A stretch of DNA of 59,360 bases from Candidatus Competibacteraceae bacterium (GCA_016790045.1 JAEUPW010000108.1:1-59360); one strand, 5' to 3'; positions 43,217 to 51,544 are shown, counted from the stretch's first letter. Translations and numbers: made by a program. The notes: generated by a model not told the origin, from the letters alone.

Positions 43217-44482
43217 ATGGCCGCGCTTTCGGTTCGGGTATCGGAAGATCCGGCTCGTCCTCTGGGACATGCCATTATCACGCTCAGCGGGTTGCCGCGC
43301 GGCCTGGAAACCTTCGAATTCGCGCTGAGCCGCCACGGTTTTGCCGCCAACCATCTGGGCGCCGACGGCTGGCAGGGCGCGGAATGCTGGCTGCAACCCG
43401 AGGAGGCGTGGTACAGCGGCGACGCCCTCAAGTTCGTCATCCATCCCGATCTGGTGTTTCAACTGGAGAACATGCCGTATCGGTTGGCGGTGCGCGGCCA
43501 GGGTTTGAGCGGGAGCGCCGTCACGACTTTCGCCTGGCCGCTGCAACTGGAGCTCGAAGAAGGCAGCGCCAGCGCCGAGCGGAAAGTGGTCGGCGGCACC
43601 CGCGTCAATCCCGCGCCCGCGCCGCGCCCCGCGCCGGCAACGCCGCCGCCGGAGGTCGAACGCCCCGATGTGGCCATGCCGGAGATGCCGATCCCCAAGA
43701 TCGACGCCGCCGCGAATAGCGAAGACGATGACCGGACGCGCGCGTCGCCCAATCGGATCAAGGTCGCCCCCGCCCCCAAGCCGGGGAGCGATGCGCCGGA
43801 AGCGCCGCCGCCCTTGCCCGTCACGCCATCCGCGAGCGCGCCGCCCGCGCGAGCGCCGGCGCCGTTTGACGCGGCGCAATCGCCCGCATCGGCTGGGGGC
43901 GTGGAATCGCTGCCGCGAGCGGGGCGTTCAGGCCCGGCGGATGGCGCGCGCGCGGTGGCCGATGCGAGCGCTTCGGCGGCGGGCGGGCGCGGCCGTTCGG
44001 GCCTGCTCGGCGCTTTGTTGGCCTTGGCGGTGCTGGCGGCGTTGGCGGGAGGGGCTTGGTGGTGGTTCAGCCAGCAGCAGGCGGAAAGACAGGCGACAGC
44101 CGGCCGGGTCGAGCCGCCGCCTCCGACCGCGCCGGCAAGTTCCCGGCCGACCCCCGAATTGCAGCCCGCGCCAAGGCTCGAAACGTCGCTGCAGCCCGCG
44201 CCGGAACCCCGATCGGCCCCGGAGCCCAGGCCCGCGCCCGAACCGACGCCCGCGCCGGAGCCCAGGCCCGCGCCCGAACCGAAACCGCTCGCGCCGCCTC
44301 GCCCGGAGCCGCCGCCCGCTTCGAGCGCCGCGCCGCCAGCGCAACCGACGCCGCCGGTTTCGCCCGAACCGCGAACCCGCCCCGATTCCGGCCGCAGCTT
44401 GGACGAGGAACTGAAATCGCAGTTTGATCCGACCGTGCAGGAGTTGGAAAAAGGGTTGCGACGCCAGAAGCCGTCGCCTTGA
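43217..44482 (+). CDS. Single-TM protein with proline-rich periplasmic arm
   Basis: The 421-residue product starts at ATG 43217, with TGGAGAAG upstream. The first 120 residues form a compact region (GFAANHLGADGWQGAECWLQP, LQLELEEG), probably beta-rich. A long Pro/Ala linker leads to one TM helix near 256-276 (LLGALLALAVLAALAGGAWWW). The rest is proline-rich with repeated EPRPAPEP units, ending in a charged helix (SLDEELKSQFDPTVQELEKGL). An N-in/C-out orientation would give a periplasmic rod comparable to TonB. I do not recognise a family. The SrfA-like protein further on has the same overall architecture. Confidence 0.6.
   Translation: MAALSVRVSEDPARPLGHAIITLSGLPRGLETFEFALSRHGFAANHLGADGWQGAECWLQPEEAWYSGDALKFVIHPDLVFQLENMPYRLAVRGQGLSGSAVTTFAWPLQLELEEGSASAERKVVGGTRVNPAPAPRPAPATPPPEVERPDVAMPEMPIPKIDAAANSEDDDRTRASPNRIKVAPAPKPGSDAPEAPPPLPVTPSASAPPARAPAPFDAAQSPASAGGVESLPRAGRSGPADGARAVADASASAAGGRGRSGLLGALLALAVLAALAGGAWWWFSQQQAERQATAGRVEPPPPTAPASSRPTPELQPAPRLETSLQPAPEPRSAPEPRPAPEPTPAPEPRPAPEPKPLAPPRPEPPPASSAAPPAQPTPPVSPEPRTRPDSGRSLDEELKSQFDPTVQELEKGLRRQKPSP
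44208..44284 (+). repeat. Imperfect proline-rich coding repeat
   Basis: Two near copies of a unit starting GGAGCCCAGGCCCGCGCCCG, plus partial flanking copies, encode the EPRPAPEP/TPAPEP series. It is a coding repeat without spacers. Confidence 0.7.
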
Positions 44483-44549
44483 AAGCGCTGGCGCCCGGAC
44501 GAACCGATTGTCAATTGCCTCATCGCGAGGCCCTGTGAGGAACATGTCG

Positions 44550-45599
44550 ATGAACCGTTTGCTGCTCAGCAGTTTACTAGTGTTCGCGTGCTGCGCGCTG
44601 ACGCCGGCCCGCGCCGAGGAGCCCGACGCCAAACAGATCGGCATGGTGACCGGCTCCCCGACCGGCACCTACATCAAATTCGGCCACGACATCGCCGGGA
44701 TCGCCAAGAATGCGGGGCTGGAGATCGCGGTCAAAGACTCCAAGGGTTCCATCGACAACATCCGGCGGATCAACAGCAAAGAAAACGCCACCTTCGGCAT
44801 CGTGCAGTCGGATGTTCTTGGGTTTCTCAGCCGTTCGGAGAACGCGGAATTGCGCCGGGTCGCCGGTCGGCTGCGCCTGATTTTTCCGTTCTACAACGAA
44901 GAAGTGCACGTGCTCGCCAACAAAAACATTAGCTCGTTCAACGATTTGCAAGGCAAGCGGGTGGTGGTCGGCGAACAGGACAGCGGCACTTGGCTGACCG
45001 CGATGAATTTGTTGCAGCTCGCTGGGGTCAAGCCGGCGGAGCTGCTGCATGTGCCGCCGTTGCAGGGGGTGACCGCCGTGCTCAAGGGCGAGGCCGACGC
45101 CACGTTCTACGTGGCGGGCAAGCCGGTGACCCTGTTTACCAAGGTGGGCAATTTGGTCACCAACCCGGAGTTTGCGCCGCTGCTGGCGAACGTGCATTTC
45201 TTGCCGCTGGTCGACGAGCGGATGCTGCGCGAATATCAGCCGGCGCGGATCGGTCCGGCCGATTACGAGTGGCTCAGCAACGAAGTTTCGACCGTGGCAG
45301 TCAAGGCGGTGCTGATGAGCTTCGACTTTTCCGGCAAGCAAAATCCCTATTTTGCCCGGCGTTGCCTGCAATTGGCGAAATTGGGCCAGGCGCTGCGCAC
45401 CAACTTGGGGATGCTGCGCCAGACCGGCCATCCCAAGTGGAAGGAAGTGAATCTGGACGAAACCGTGGGAACCTGGCCCCTGGATAGCTGTTCGCGCAGC
45501 GGCGCGAGCGGGGAGATGGATGGAGATCTGGGACGCAAGCTGGAAAAAATATTGCTGAATCGGTGGGATCGAGCGGAGCCTTCGGTTCCTGCGGGTTGA
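44550..45599 (+). CDS. TAXI-family TRAP-type solute-binding protein, orphan
   Basis: TAXI proteins are periplasmic binding subunits of TRAP transporters for small organic acids. ATG 44550 with AGG nine bases upstream gives a 349-residue precursor with signal MNRLLLSSLLVFACCALTPARA. The mature protein shows TAXI features: MVTGSPTGTYIKFGHDIA, IDNIRRINSKENATFGIVQSDV, GKRVVVGEQDSGTWLTA and GEADATFYVAGKPV. No TRAP membrane subunit is adjacent, so it may serve a distant transporter or act as an extracytoplasmic sensor for the membrane proteins of this cluster. It is 61 bases after the proline-rich protein gene. Confidence 0.85.
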   Translation: MNRLLLSSLLVFACCALTPARAEEPDAKQIGMVTGSPTGTYIKFGHDIAGIAKNAGLEIAVKDSKGSIDNIRRINSKENATFGIVQSDVLGFLSRSENAELRRVAGRLRLIFPFYNEEVHVLANKNISSFNDLQGKRVVVGEQDSGTWLTAMNLLQLAGVKPAELLHVPPLQGVTAVLKGEADATFYVAGKPVTLFTKVGNLVTNPEFAPLLANVHFLPLVDERMLREYQPARIGPADYEWLSNEVSTVAVKAVLMSFDFSGKQNPYFARRCLQLAKLGQALRTNLGMLRQTGHPKWKEVNLDETVGTWPLDSCSRSGASGEMDGDLGRKLEKILLNRWDRAEPSVPAG

Positions 45600-45618
45600 C
45601 TGGGCCGGGAGAATGCAG

Positions 45619-46098
45619 ATGCGCTTGGCATGGGTCGTTTGGGTGGGCATGGCGCTGGCGGTAAACGCGGCCGCGACGCGGGCACAGGACGGGCGGCCGG
45701 ACGCGCGCGTGTCGTTGACCGGCACGGCGTATGGTTTTCTGGTCGGGGTCAACCAAGGGCGGGGCAAGCTGATCTTCAAGGAACGGCAATACCCGTTTTC
45801 GATGTCCGCCATCAAGGTCGGGACTTTGGGATACACCCGGGTGGACGCCGAAGGCCAGGTTTATCGATTGCGCGATTTGGCCGATTTTCCCGGCCGCTAT
45901 TATGCGGTCGAGGGCGCGTTCACCGTGGGTCAGGGGGGCGGCGGCACCGTGTTGCGCAACGAGAAAGGGGTCATGCTTTATTTGCAAAACCTGCACAAGG
46001 GCGTCGAGCTGACCCTGGGCGGTTCCAGCGTCGATATCGCGTTTGCCGAACCCTCTGTTTCACCGTCCACGGTTCCGGCGGAGGCCGGGGCTCGCTAA
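45619..46098 (+). CDS. Small exported protein with DUF1134/EipA-like domain
   Basis: The 159-residue precursor starts at ATG 45619, seven bases after GGGAG, and has a Sec signal (MRLAWVVWVGMALAVNAAATRA). The mature part alternates Gly and beta strands: GKLIFKERQYPFSMSAIKVG, GQVYRLRDLADFPGRYYAVEG, FTVGQGGGGTVLRNEKGVM and GVELTLGG. This pattern resembles DUF1134/EipA envelope proteins; I hold that assignment loosely. It lies 19 bases after the TAXI gene and 49 before the SrfA-like gene, so it is probably part of the same transcript. Confidence 0.6.
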   Translation: MRLAWVVWVGMALAVNAAATRAQDGRPDARVSLTGTAYGFLVGVNQGRGKLIFKERQYPFSMSAIKVGTLGYTRVDAEGQVYRLRDLADFPGRYYAVEGAFTVGQGGGGTVLRNEKGVMLYLQNLHKGVELTLGGSSVDIAFAEPSVSPSTVPAEAGAR

Positions 46099-46147
46099 AC
46101 ACCGACCGTTCCGCGCGAGGCCCCGCGCGCGCTAGAAAAGGCTTTCC

Positions 46148-47947
46148 ATGAATAGAAATTTGCGCCTGAGCAGCGGCACCTTTGATGGTTTGCGGGAAAT
46201 CGGCGGGTTCGGTCAACCCTTGCACGGCTTATACCCGCAAATCCAGGCGGTGCTCGCCAACGAGCTGGGACCGGACGCCGCTTGGCTGCTGGCCGAGCCC
46301 GTGGTGGATCGCGCCAAGAACCGCATCGATTGGTACGCGGACACCGACCCCGACCAAAAAGCCACCGCGCTGGCGGAGCTTGCCGACGAGCAGCGTCAGG
46401 CAGTGCTCGCGCGGGTCGACGAGCTGCTGCGCCAAGGCCGGGAAGTGGCGGACCGTTACGCGGCGTCGGACGATGCGCGGCGGGCGCAACTGGGAGCCAT
46501 TTTGAGCGCCGTTCTGACCGCGCCGTCCTCGAACGCTATTTTTCTGGTCGAGGGTAAGCCGGTGATGATCGGCTGGGGCTTCATGTCCGACGGGCCTTGG
46601 GCCGCTCCGCAAGGTTCGGTCGGGGCTCAGCGCTCGGCGGGCGAAGCTGCCGGGCCAGCCGGCGCGGCGGGCGCTTTCGCCGCTCCCGAAACAGGGGCTG
46701 GCGCTGTCCCGGTATCCGGCGATGCCCGGTTGACCGGCGCGGGCGCAACGCCGCCCGAGACGGTCGCCAAATCGGGTTTGGCGGGCGCATCGACCGCCTC
46801 GGCGGACGATGAATCCGAACCGCCCGCCATCGTATCCGGGCCGTCTTCGGCGTCAGAGTCGTCGCTGTCCTCGGTGTTGAATGACCGTTTCATGGGTTCC
46901 CGCTCCATTTGGTTCGTGTTGTTGCTGCTCCTGTTGCTGCTGTTGCTGGCGGGTTACTGGTTTTGGAGCCGAACGTTTCGCTCCAGCGATGCCGACCGGA
47001 TCGGATCGCCTTCCGTTTCGAGTCCCGTCGAAACGGGCAGCGCGGACGGGCGCGGCGCGACGGATCGCGACTCCGGGTCGCCGGGCGGAGCCATTCAAAC
47101 CAAACAGGCGCCGGGTTCCAGCGTTTCATCGACCGCCGAAGGAGCGGAGCCGGCGACTCCCGCGACTTCGATACCGCCGGTTCCACCGGTCGGCGAACCT
47201 TTGCCCCCCACATCTTCCGCGCCGTCGGTCGATCCAGCATCGTCCCTGTCATCAGGTTCGCCGCCGAGCGCGTCTTTGCCCCCCTTGCCGTCGGTTCCGC
47301 CGCCGGCCGGACCGTCCTCGACCGCCGGCGCACCGTCGCCGGCGCTTGAAAGCAGCCGATCTTCAAGCCGTTCGCAATCCTCTTCCACGCCCGGATCGGT
47401 TCCGCCGAACCGGGCAACGGCGCCCGAAAAAAGTCTGGAACAGACCTTGAGCGAACGCGATCCGGCGGTGGACAGTTTGCAAAGGGAGCTGGCGGCCCAC
47501 CCGCCGGTCAAGATCGAACCCACGGCCGAGGAGCGCCGCGAATTCGCCAACCGCATGTCCGCATCGGGGGCGACCAGCGGCGAGATCACGGTCACTTTGT
47601 TGTGGAACAGCCGTGGCGACCTCGATCTGGTGGTGCGTTGCCCCTCCGGGCAGCAACTAGATTTTCGCCAGCCGGCCGAATGCGATGGCACGCTCGATGT
47701 CGACGCCAACACCGCGCGCGACAAGCTCAGCGACCGGCCTATGGAGAATGCGTATTGGCCCGCCGGTAAGGCCGGACCGGGCACCTACCAAATCCTGGTG
47801 CGCTACATCCCGCGCAAGGACGAAGATGAACTCAGGGAAATGCCCTTCCAGGTGCGCTTGAGCCGGGGCCGGCAAGAATCGGTGTTTAAGGGGACCGTGC
47901 GACCCAATTCGCTGGTGCCGGTAACCACCTTCAGCGTGGGGCGCTAA
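46148..47947 (+). CDS. srfA: SrfA-like protein with TM helix and YfaP-like C-terminal domain
   Basis: The first 150 of 599 residues match the SrfA N-terminal pattern (KNRIDWYADTD near 56, then a helical bundle and SNAIFLVEGKPVMIGWGF). A low-complexity linker precedes one TM helix at about 253-276 (WFVLLLLLLLLLLAGYWFW). A Ser/Pro-rich periplasmic stretch follows. The last 125 residues form a YfaP/DUF2135-like beta domain: ITVTLLWNSRGDLDLVVRCPSG, GTLDVDAN, ENAYWPAGKAGPGTYQILVRY. With srfB and srfC it completes an SrfABC set, here in the order B-C-A with inserted genes. AAAGG precedes the ATG. Confidence 0.72.
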   Translation: MNRNLRLSSGTFDGLREIGGFGQPLHGLYPQIQAVLANELGPDAAWLLAEPVVDRAKNRIDWYADTDPDQKATALAELADEQRQAVLARVDELLRQGREVADRYAASDDARRAQLGAILSAVLTAPSSNAIFLVEGKPVMIGWGFMSDGPWAAPQGSVGAQRSAGEAAGPAGAAGAFAAPETGAGAVPVSGDARLTGAGATPPETVAKSGLAGASTASADDESEPPAIVSGPSSASESSLSSVLNDRFMGSRSIWFVLLLLLLLLLLAGYWFWSRTFRSSDADRIGSPSVSSPVETGSADGRGATDRDSGSPGGAIQTKQAPGSSVSSTAEGAEPATPATSIPPVPPVGEPLPPTSSAPSVDPASSLSSGSPPSASLPPLPSVPPPAGPSSTAGAPSPALESSRSSSRSQSSSTPGSVPPNRATAPEKSLEQTLSERDPAVDSLQRELAAHPPVKIEPTAEERREFANRMSASGATSGEITVTLLWNSRGDLDLVVRCPSGQQLDFRQPAECDGTLDVDANTARDKLSDRPMENAYWPAGKAGPGTYQILVRYIPRKDEDELREMPFQVRLSRGRQESVFKGTVRPNSLVPVTTFSVGR

Positions 47948-47968
47948 ATTCGGGATTTCGGTTTAAGC

Positions 47969-47989
47969 GGCGCGCGTGACTGGCGCGCC
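47969..47989 (+). terminator. Possible hairpin after the srf cluster
   Basis: GGCGCGC (47969-47975) and GCGCGCC (47983-47989) form a perfect 7-base stem with a 7-base loop, 21 bases after the SrfA-like stop. No T-run follows, so factor-independent termination is doubtful; it may protect the 3' end. Confidence 0.3.
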
Positions 47990-48061
47990 GGAGCGAGAGT
48001 GCCGAGGCTGGGGCGCCGGGCCGTTAACCTTCAAAAAATCGCTTTTTCGGGAGATCGTCCG

Positions 48062-48514
48062 ATGTCAAATTTCTCCATCGAACTCGCCTGGCGGCGCGCG
48101 ACGCCGGATTTCGATCACAAAACCTTCGACCGAAGCCACGTCTGGCGTTTGTCCGGCGCGCAAACGGTCAACGGTTCGGCCGCGCCGGATTACTCCGGCG
48201 ATCCCAATAAGAGCAACCCCGAGGAAGCGTTGCTGGCCGCCTTGTCGAGCTGCCACATGTTGACTTTTCTGACCATCGCCGCCCTCAAAAAGCTGGTGGT
48301 GGACCGTTACGAGGATGAGCCGATGGCGGAATTGGGCAAGAACGACAAGGGAAAGGTGATGGTCAGCCGTTTGACCCTGCGCCCCAAGGTGGTGTTTGGC
48401 GGCGATGCGATTCCGGACGCCGCGACCGTGCGGGACATGCACCGCAAAGCCGGGGAAAATTGCTTCATCGGCAATTCGTTGCTCAGCGCCGTGGAATTGG
48501 AGCCGCGCTTCTGA
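48062..48514 (+). CDS. OsmC/Ohr-family peroxiredoxin
   Basis: OsmC-family proteins reduce organic hydroperoxides with two cysteines. The 150-residue product has NPEEALLAALSSCHMLTFL with the peroxidatic Cys near residue 64 and, 70 residues later, GENCFIGNSLL with the second Cys. This is the normal arrangement. It is cytoplasmic. GGGAG lies upstream of ATG 48062. It follows the SrfA-like gene by 114 bases with a possible hairpin between them, so it is probably a separate unit. Confidence 0.9.
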   Translation: MSNFSIELAWRRATPDFDHKTFDRSHVWRLSGAQTVNGSAAPDYSGDPNKSNPEEALLAALSSCHMLTFLTIAALKKLVVDRYEDEPMAELGKNDKGKVMVSRLTLRPKVVFGGDAIPDAATVRDMHRKAGENCFIGNSLLSAVELEPRF

Positions 48515-48642
48515 GCTTCGATCAAAACCGGACGCGGGGCGCGAAGCGCATCGCTGACCCGGTTGGACCTCCTTGCGTCCGGGTGGGCGCTGCTTTATAA
48601 CTCTGCGCTCAAAAGCCACCGGTAAAGAGGTTAAATGACGGT

Positions 48643-49254
48643 ATGCGGGGTTTCAGTGCGAAGCTTTGGTGCATTGGGATTTTTTTGGTTGGGTCGCTCG
48701 GCGGCTGCGCAAACACGGTTGACCCGCAAGGCCCTCCGGGCGAGCTCAAGGGTTTTGGGCCTGGAGCGTTGGAGCCCTGGCTGCTGGTGGACACCAAAAA
48801 GGACGCGCTGATCTTGATGCAGGGCGGCAAGCCGGTCAAAACATTTTCCCGGATCGCCGTGGGCAGCAGCGGCGTTGGGGTCAAATCCGGACGCGGCGAC
48901 AACAAAACGCCGCTGGGCGTGTTTCGGGTCGGCTGGATCAATGACAACAGTCGGTTCAAGCGCTTCATCGGTTTGGATTATCCGAATCTCGACTACGCCA
49001 ATCGCGCCCTCAGATCGAACAGGATCGATGCGCTGACTTATGAGCGCATCCGCCAAGCGTGGTCCAACGGCTATACGCCGCCGCAAGATACGCCGTTGGG
49101 CGGACAGATTGGCATTCACGGCATCGGACACGGAAATCCCGGCGTTCACGATGCCGGCATCAATTGGACCAGCGGGTGCGTGGCGTTGGATAACTCGCAG
49201 ATCGACGCGCTCAGGCCGTGGGTCAAAGTCGGGATGCGGGTGGAAATTCGCTGA
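48643..49254 (+). CDS. Lipoprotein L,D-transpeptidase (YkuD domain)
   Basis: The 203-residue product begins with a lipoprotein signal, GIFLVGSLGGC, with lipid-modified Cys22. The YkuD domain (about 46-202) starts WLLVDTKKDALILMQGG and carries DNKTPLGVFRV, HGIGHGNPG and the catalytic NWTSGCVAL with Cys179. It forms L,D cross-links in peptidoglycan or attaches proteins to it. An AAAGAGG site lies 12 bases before the ATG. The alanine-zipper lipoprotein gene is 140 bases downstream, and a second L,D-transpeptidase lies beyond on the opposite strand. Confidence 0.9.
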   Translation: MRGFSAKLWCIGIFLVGSLGGCANTVDPQGPPGELKGFGPGALEPWLLVDTKKDALILMQGGKPVKTFSRIAVGSSGVGVKSGRGDNKTPLGVFRVGWINDNSRFKRFIGLDYPNLDYANRALRSNRIDALTYERIRQAWSNGYTPPQDTPLGGQIGIHGIGHGNPGVHDAGINWTSGCVALDNSQIDALRPWVKVGMRVEIR

Positions 49255-49269
49255 TGTCAGCGATTTAGA

Positions 49270-49300
49270 TTGTTTCCGGCTCAAGTTTCCGTTATATAAT
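49270..49300 (+). promoter_or_regulatory. Putative promoter of the alanine-zipper lipoprotein gene
   Basis: A perfect TATAAT (49295-49300) is preceded by TTTCCG (49273-49278, 16-base spacer) or TTGTTT (49270-49275, 19-base spacer). The following 94-base leader is AT-rich and includes GTTGT and ACAAC arms around GTCGTG (about 49327-49342). The leader ends with TTAGGAG just before the gene. Small abundant lipoproteins are usually driven by such strong promoters. Confidence 0.45.
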
Positions 49301-49394
49301 TGCTTTTGTTTTGGTGGAACAATATGGTTGTGTCGTGACAACAAATGCGTGTTCGACACTTTATTTTTGTTTTAATGATACTTAGGAGTTCACT

Positions 49395-49616
49395 ATGTCT
49401 TTAAAGGCTCTGACGAAAGTTTCCGCGCTCGTTCTGATCGCCGGTCTGACGGTGGGTTGCGCCAGCACCAGCGACGTCCAGAAAGCCCAAACCGATGCCA
49501 GCGAAGCCAAGGCGATGGCCCGCAATGCGTTGGATACGGCCAACGAAGCCAAGTCCATCAGCATGGCGACCGAAGAAAAGATCAATCGCATGTTCAAGAA
49601 GTCGATGTACAAATAA
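49395..49616 (+). CDS. Lpp/OprI-like alanine-zipper lipoprotein ending in Tyr-Lys
   Basis: The 73-residue precursor has a lipoprotein signal ending LIAGLTVGC (lipid-modified Cys22). The mature 52 residues form an alanine-zipper coiled coil (VQKAQTDASEAKAMARNA, LDTANEAKSISMATEEK) and finish KKSMYK. In E. coli Lpp the C-terminal Lys, also after Tyr-Arg, is linked to peptidoglycan by L,D-transpeptidases. The terminal Lys73 and two neighbouring L,D-transpeptidase genes suggest the same here. TTAGGAG gives a strong ribosome-binding site, and a clear terminator follows, so it is a monocistronic abundant gene. Confidence 0.85.
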   Translation: MSLKALTKVSALVLIAGLTVGCASTSDVQKAQTDASEAKAMARNALDTANEAKSISMATEEKINRMFKKSMYK

Positions 49617-49641
49617 ATCGAATTTTTGCGGCGATAAAAAA

Positions 49642-49667
49642 CCCCGCGTCTGCACGCGGGGTTTTTT
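49642..49667 (+). terminator. Rho-independent terminator of the lipoprotein gene
   Basis: CCCCGCG (49642-49648) pairs with CGCGGGG (49655-49661) over a six-base loop and is followed by six T residues. A run of A residues on the other side makes it potentially bidirectional, so it could also end the opposite-strand L,D-transpeptidase transcript. Confidence 0.92.
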
Positions 49668-49721
49668 GTTGCCCAGTTACAACTGCCTGGGCGATCTCCA
49701 GCAGAATCGGAACCCTCTCGA

Positions 49722-51314
49722 TCAAGGCTGAGTTGTCGGTGTGACAGGTCGGGGATAGGGGATGGGGCTCCCTTGCGGCACCGGGCGATAATCGGCCGTG
49801 GGAGGTGTTGCGGCCGTGGTCGGCGCGTACGAGTAAGGGGGTTCCTGAGGATAGTTCGCCGCTCCGGGGTTTGGCGCATAGCCGGGTGAAGCCGCTACCG
49901 GCGAGCGGTACGCGGGGGTATCGACCGGCATCGAGGGCGAGGGCGGCGCGGGCGGCGCGGTGACCGGATGACGGTAAGGAGGTTCCTGGTAAACGGCCGT
50001 GGCGCTGTTGCCATAGCCTAGCGGCGTGTACCGGGGAGGGGCGACGGGAGCCGGACGATAGACCGGCGGCGGCGCGGCCGTGGAGCCGTAATTCGGTGAA
50101 GCGTACGGGTGCGCGGGACGGCTGGCGGCGACCGGATAAGCCGGCGCCGCCGCGCCGACCGGAGCCGCCGGCGGCGTGTATTGATCGGGCGTCGGATAAG
50201 GGATCGGTTCGCGGCTGACCACGGGCGAATCGACCGGAGCCGGCCTCGGCGCGGCTAGCGGCTCCGGGGTCGGCCTCGGTGCCGCCATCGACGCCGGAGC
50301 GGGCGTCGGCCTCGGTTCGCTCATCGGGTTCGACGCCGGAGCCGGTCTTGGCGTCGCGTAAGCGAACGATCCGGTGGAAGGCGAACCCGGTTCGCCGGAA
50401 ATGGATACCGGCATGCCGCTGACCGTCTCCACGGCGGCTTGCAAAGCGCTCGGATTGACGCCGGGCATATCGGCTCCGACCTTGGCGGCCACCGCCTGTT
50501 GGGCTTGCTCCAGCGTCACCTTCATCGGCAGGTTGTCTTCCTCCAGCGGCTCGTGCGCCTCGACCAGCCATTCGCCGTTGAGGCGCCCGACCTTCACCGG
50601 CTGGTCGATCAAACGCACCGGCGTGCCGACTGGCACAATGCCGAACAAGTGTTCGATATCTTCGGGGTACATCCGCACGCAGCCGTGGGTGACCCGCATC
50701 CCGATGCCGAACGGTTTGTTGGTGCCGTGGATGAGATAGCCGGGCACCCCCAATCGCATGGCGAAGCGGCCCAGCGGATTGTCCGGTCCGCCCGGCACCA
50801 CGTCCGGCAGAATGTCGCCCTCGGCGGCGTGCTCGGCCTTGATCGACGCTGGCGGCCGCCAGGGCGGATCGACGTCTTTGGCGACGACCTTGGTCAAGCC
50901 CAGCGGAGTTTTCCAGTCCATCCGGCCGATGCTGACCGGATAGGTGTGCACCACCCGCTCGCCGCCGGCGCTCGCCGCCGGATAGTAATACACCCGCATC
51001 TCGGCGATGTTGAGCACGATACCCTCGCGCGGCGTATCCGGCAGGATATAGCGGGTCGGCAGCACGATGGGGGTCTTTTCGCCCGGAGCCCAGCGGTCCA
51101 CCCCCGGATTGGCGTGCACGATTTCGTCGTAGCCCAGGCTGTGGGCGCGAGCGATGTCGAGCAGCGTCTCCTCATTTTGGGCGTGGACGACCTTGACCTC
51201 TCCAACGACATCGTTGTCGGGCGGGGGCAACGGATACACCGTGGCTTGCGCGGCGGCAGTGACGATCCCTCCGAGCAACAACCAGCGGAGGCGTTTCAGG
51301 AATTGGCTCGGCAT
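49722..51314 (-). CDS. L,D-transpeptidase (ErfK/YbiS type) with long Pro-rich C-terminus
   Basis: From ATG 51314 the product has 530 residues; an in-frame ATG at 51356 adds a short N-terminal extension and cannot be excluded. A signal segment (LRWLLLGGIVTAAAQA) is followed by a LysM-like region (EETLLDIARAHSLGYDEIVHANPG, about 46-70). The YkuD domain follows, with GRMDWKTPLGLTKVVAKD, YLIHGTNKPFGIG and catalytic RVTHGCVRM (Cys about 211). The second half is a low-complexity Pro/Ala/Tyr repeat region that could span the periplasm. ErfK-type enzymes attach Lpp to peptidoglycan. It converges on the lipoprotein gene. Confidence 0.9.
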   Translation of the reverse strand: MPSQFLKRLRWLLLGGIVTAAAQATVYPLPPPDNDVVGEVKVVHAQNEETLLDIARAHSLGYDEIVHANPGVDRWAPGEKTPIVLPTRYILPDTPREGIVLNIAEMRVYYYPAASAGGERVVHTYPVSIGRMDWKTPLGLTKVVAKDVDPPWRPPASIKAEHAAEGDILPDVVPGGPDNPLGRFAMRLGVPGYLIHGTNKPFGIGMRVTHGCVRMYPEDIEHLFGIVPVGTPVRLIDQPVKVGRLNGEWLVEAHEPLEEDNLPMKVTLEQAQQAVAAKVGADMPGVNPSALQAAVETVSGMPVSISGEPGSPSTGSFAYATPRPAPASNPMSEPRPTPAPASMAAPRPTPEPLAAPRPAPVDSPVVSREPIPYPTPDQYTPPAAPVGAAAPAYPVAASRPAHPYASPNYGSTAAPPPVYRPAPVAPPRYTPLGYGNSATAVYQEPPYRHPVTAPPAPPSPSMPVDTPAYRSPVAASPGYAPNPGAANYPQEPPYSYAPTTAATPPTADYRPVPQGSPIPYPRPVTPTTQP

Positions 51315-51544
51315 AAGAAGGTTCAAACTCCAAACGTCAGTTTTGAATAACAACATTTTGCCTAGAATTTACCCGTAACGCCAGAACGGCCTACCGATCA
51401 AAACCGGTCGGGCCATACCGCGTGATCGCCGCTCGTTCGCTCAAGATCGCTGAAATTCCCGAGCAGTCGGGCGCGCATGGGCGAGGCGAAGGCCCAGCCA
51501 CCTCGGACGGCGGTAGCCGGCCGGAGGTCGGCCACCCTGAAATG

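Noticed and set aside
44208..44284. Repeats in the proline-rich protein gene as a possible CRISPR array
   Set aside because: The units are adjacent and in frame, with no unique spacers and no cas genes. They encode a Pro-rich linker.
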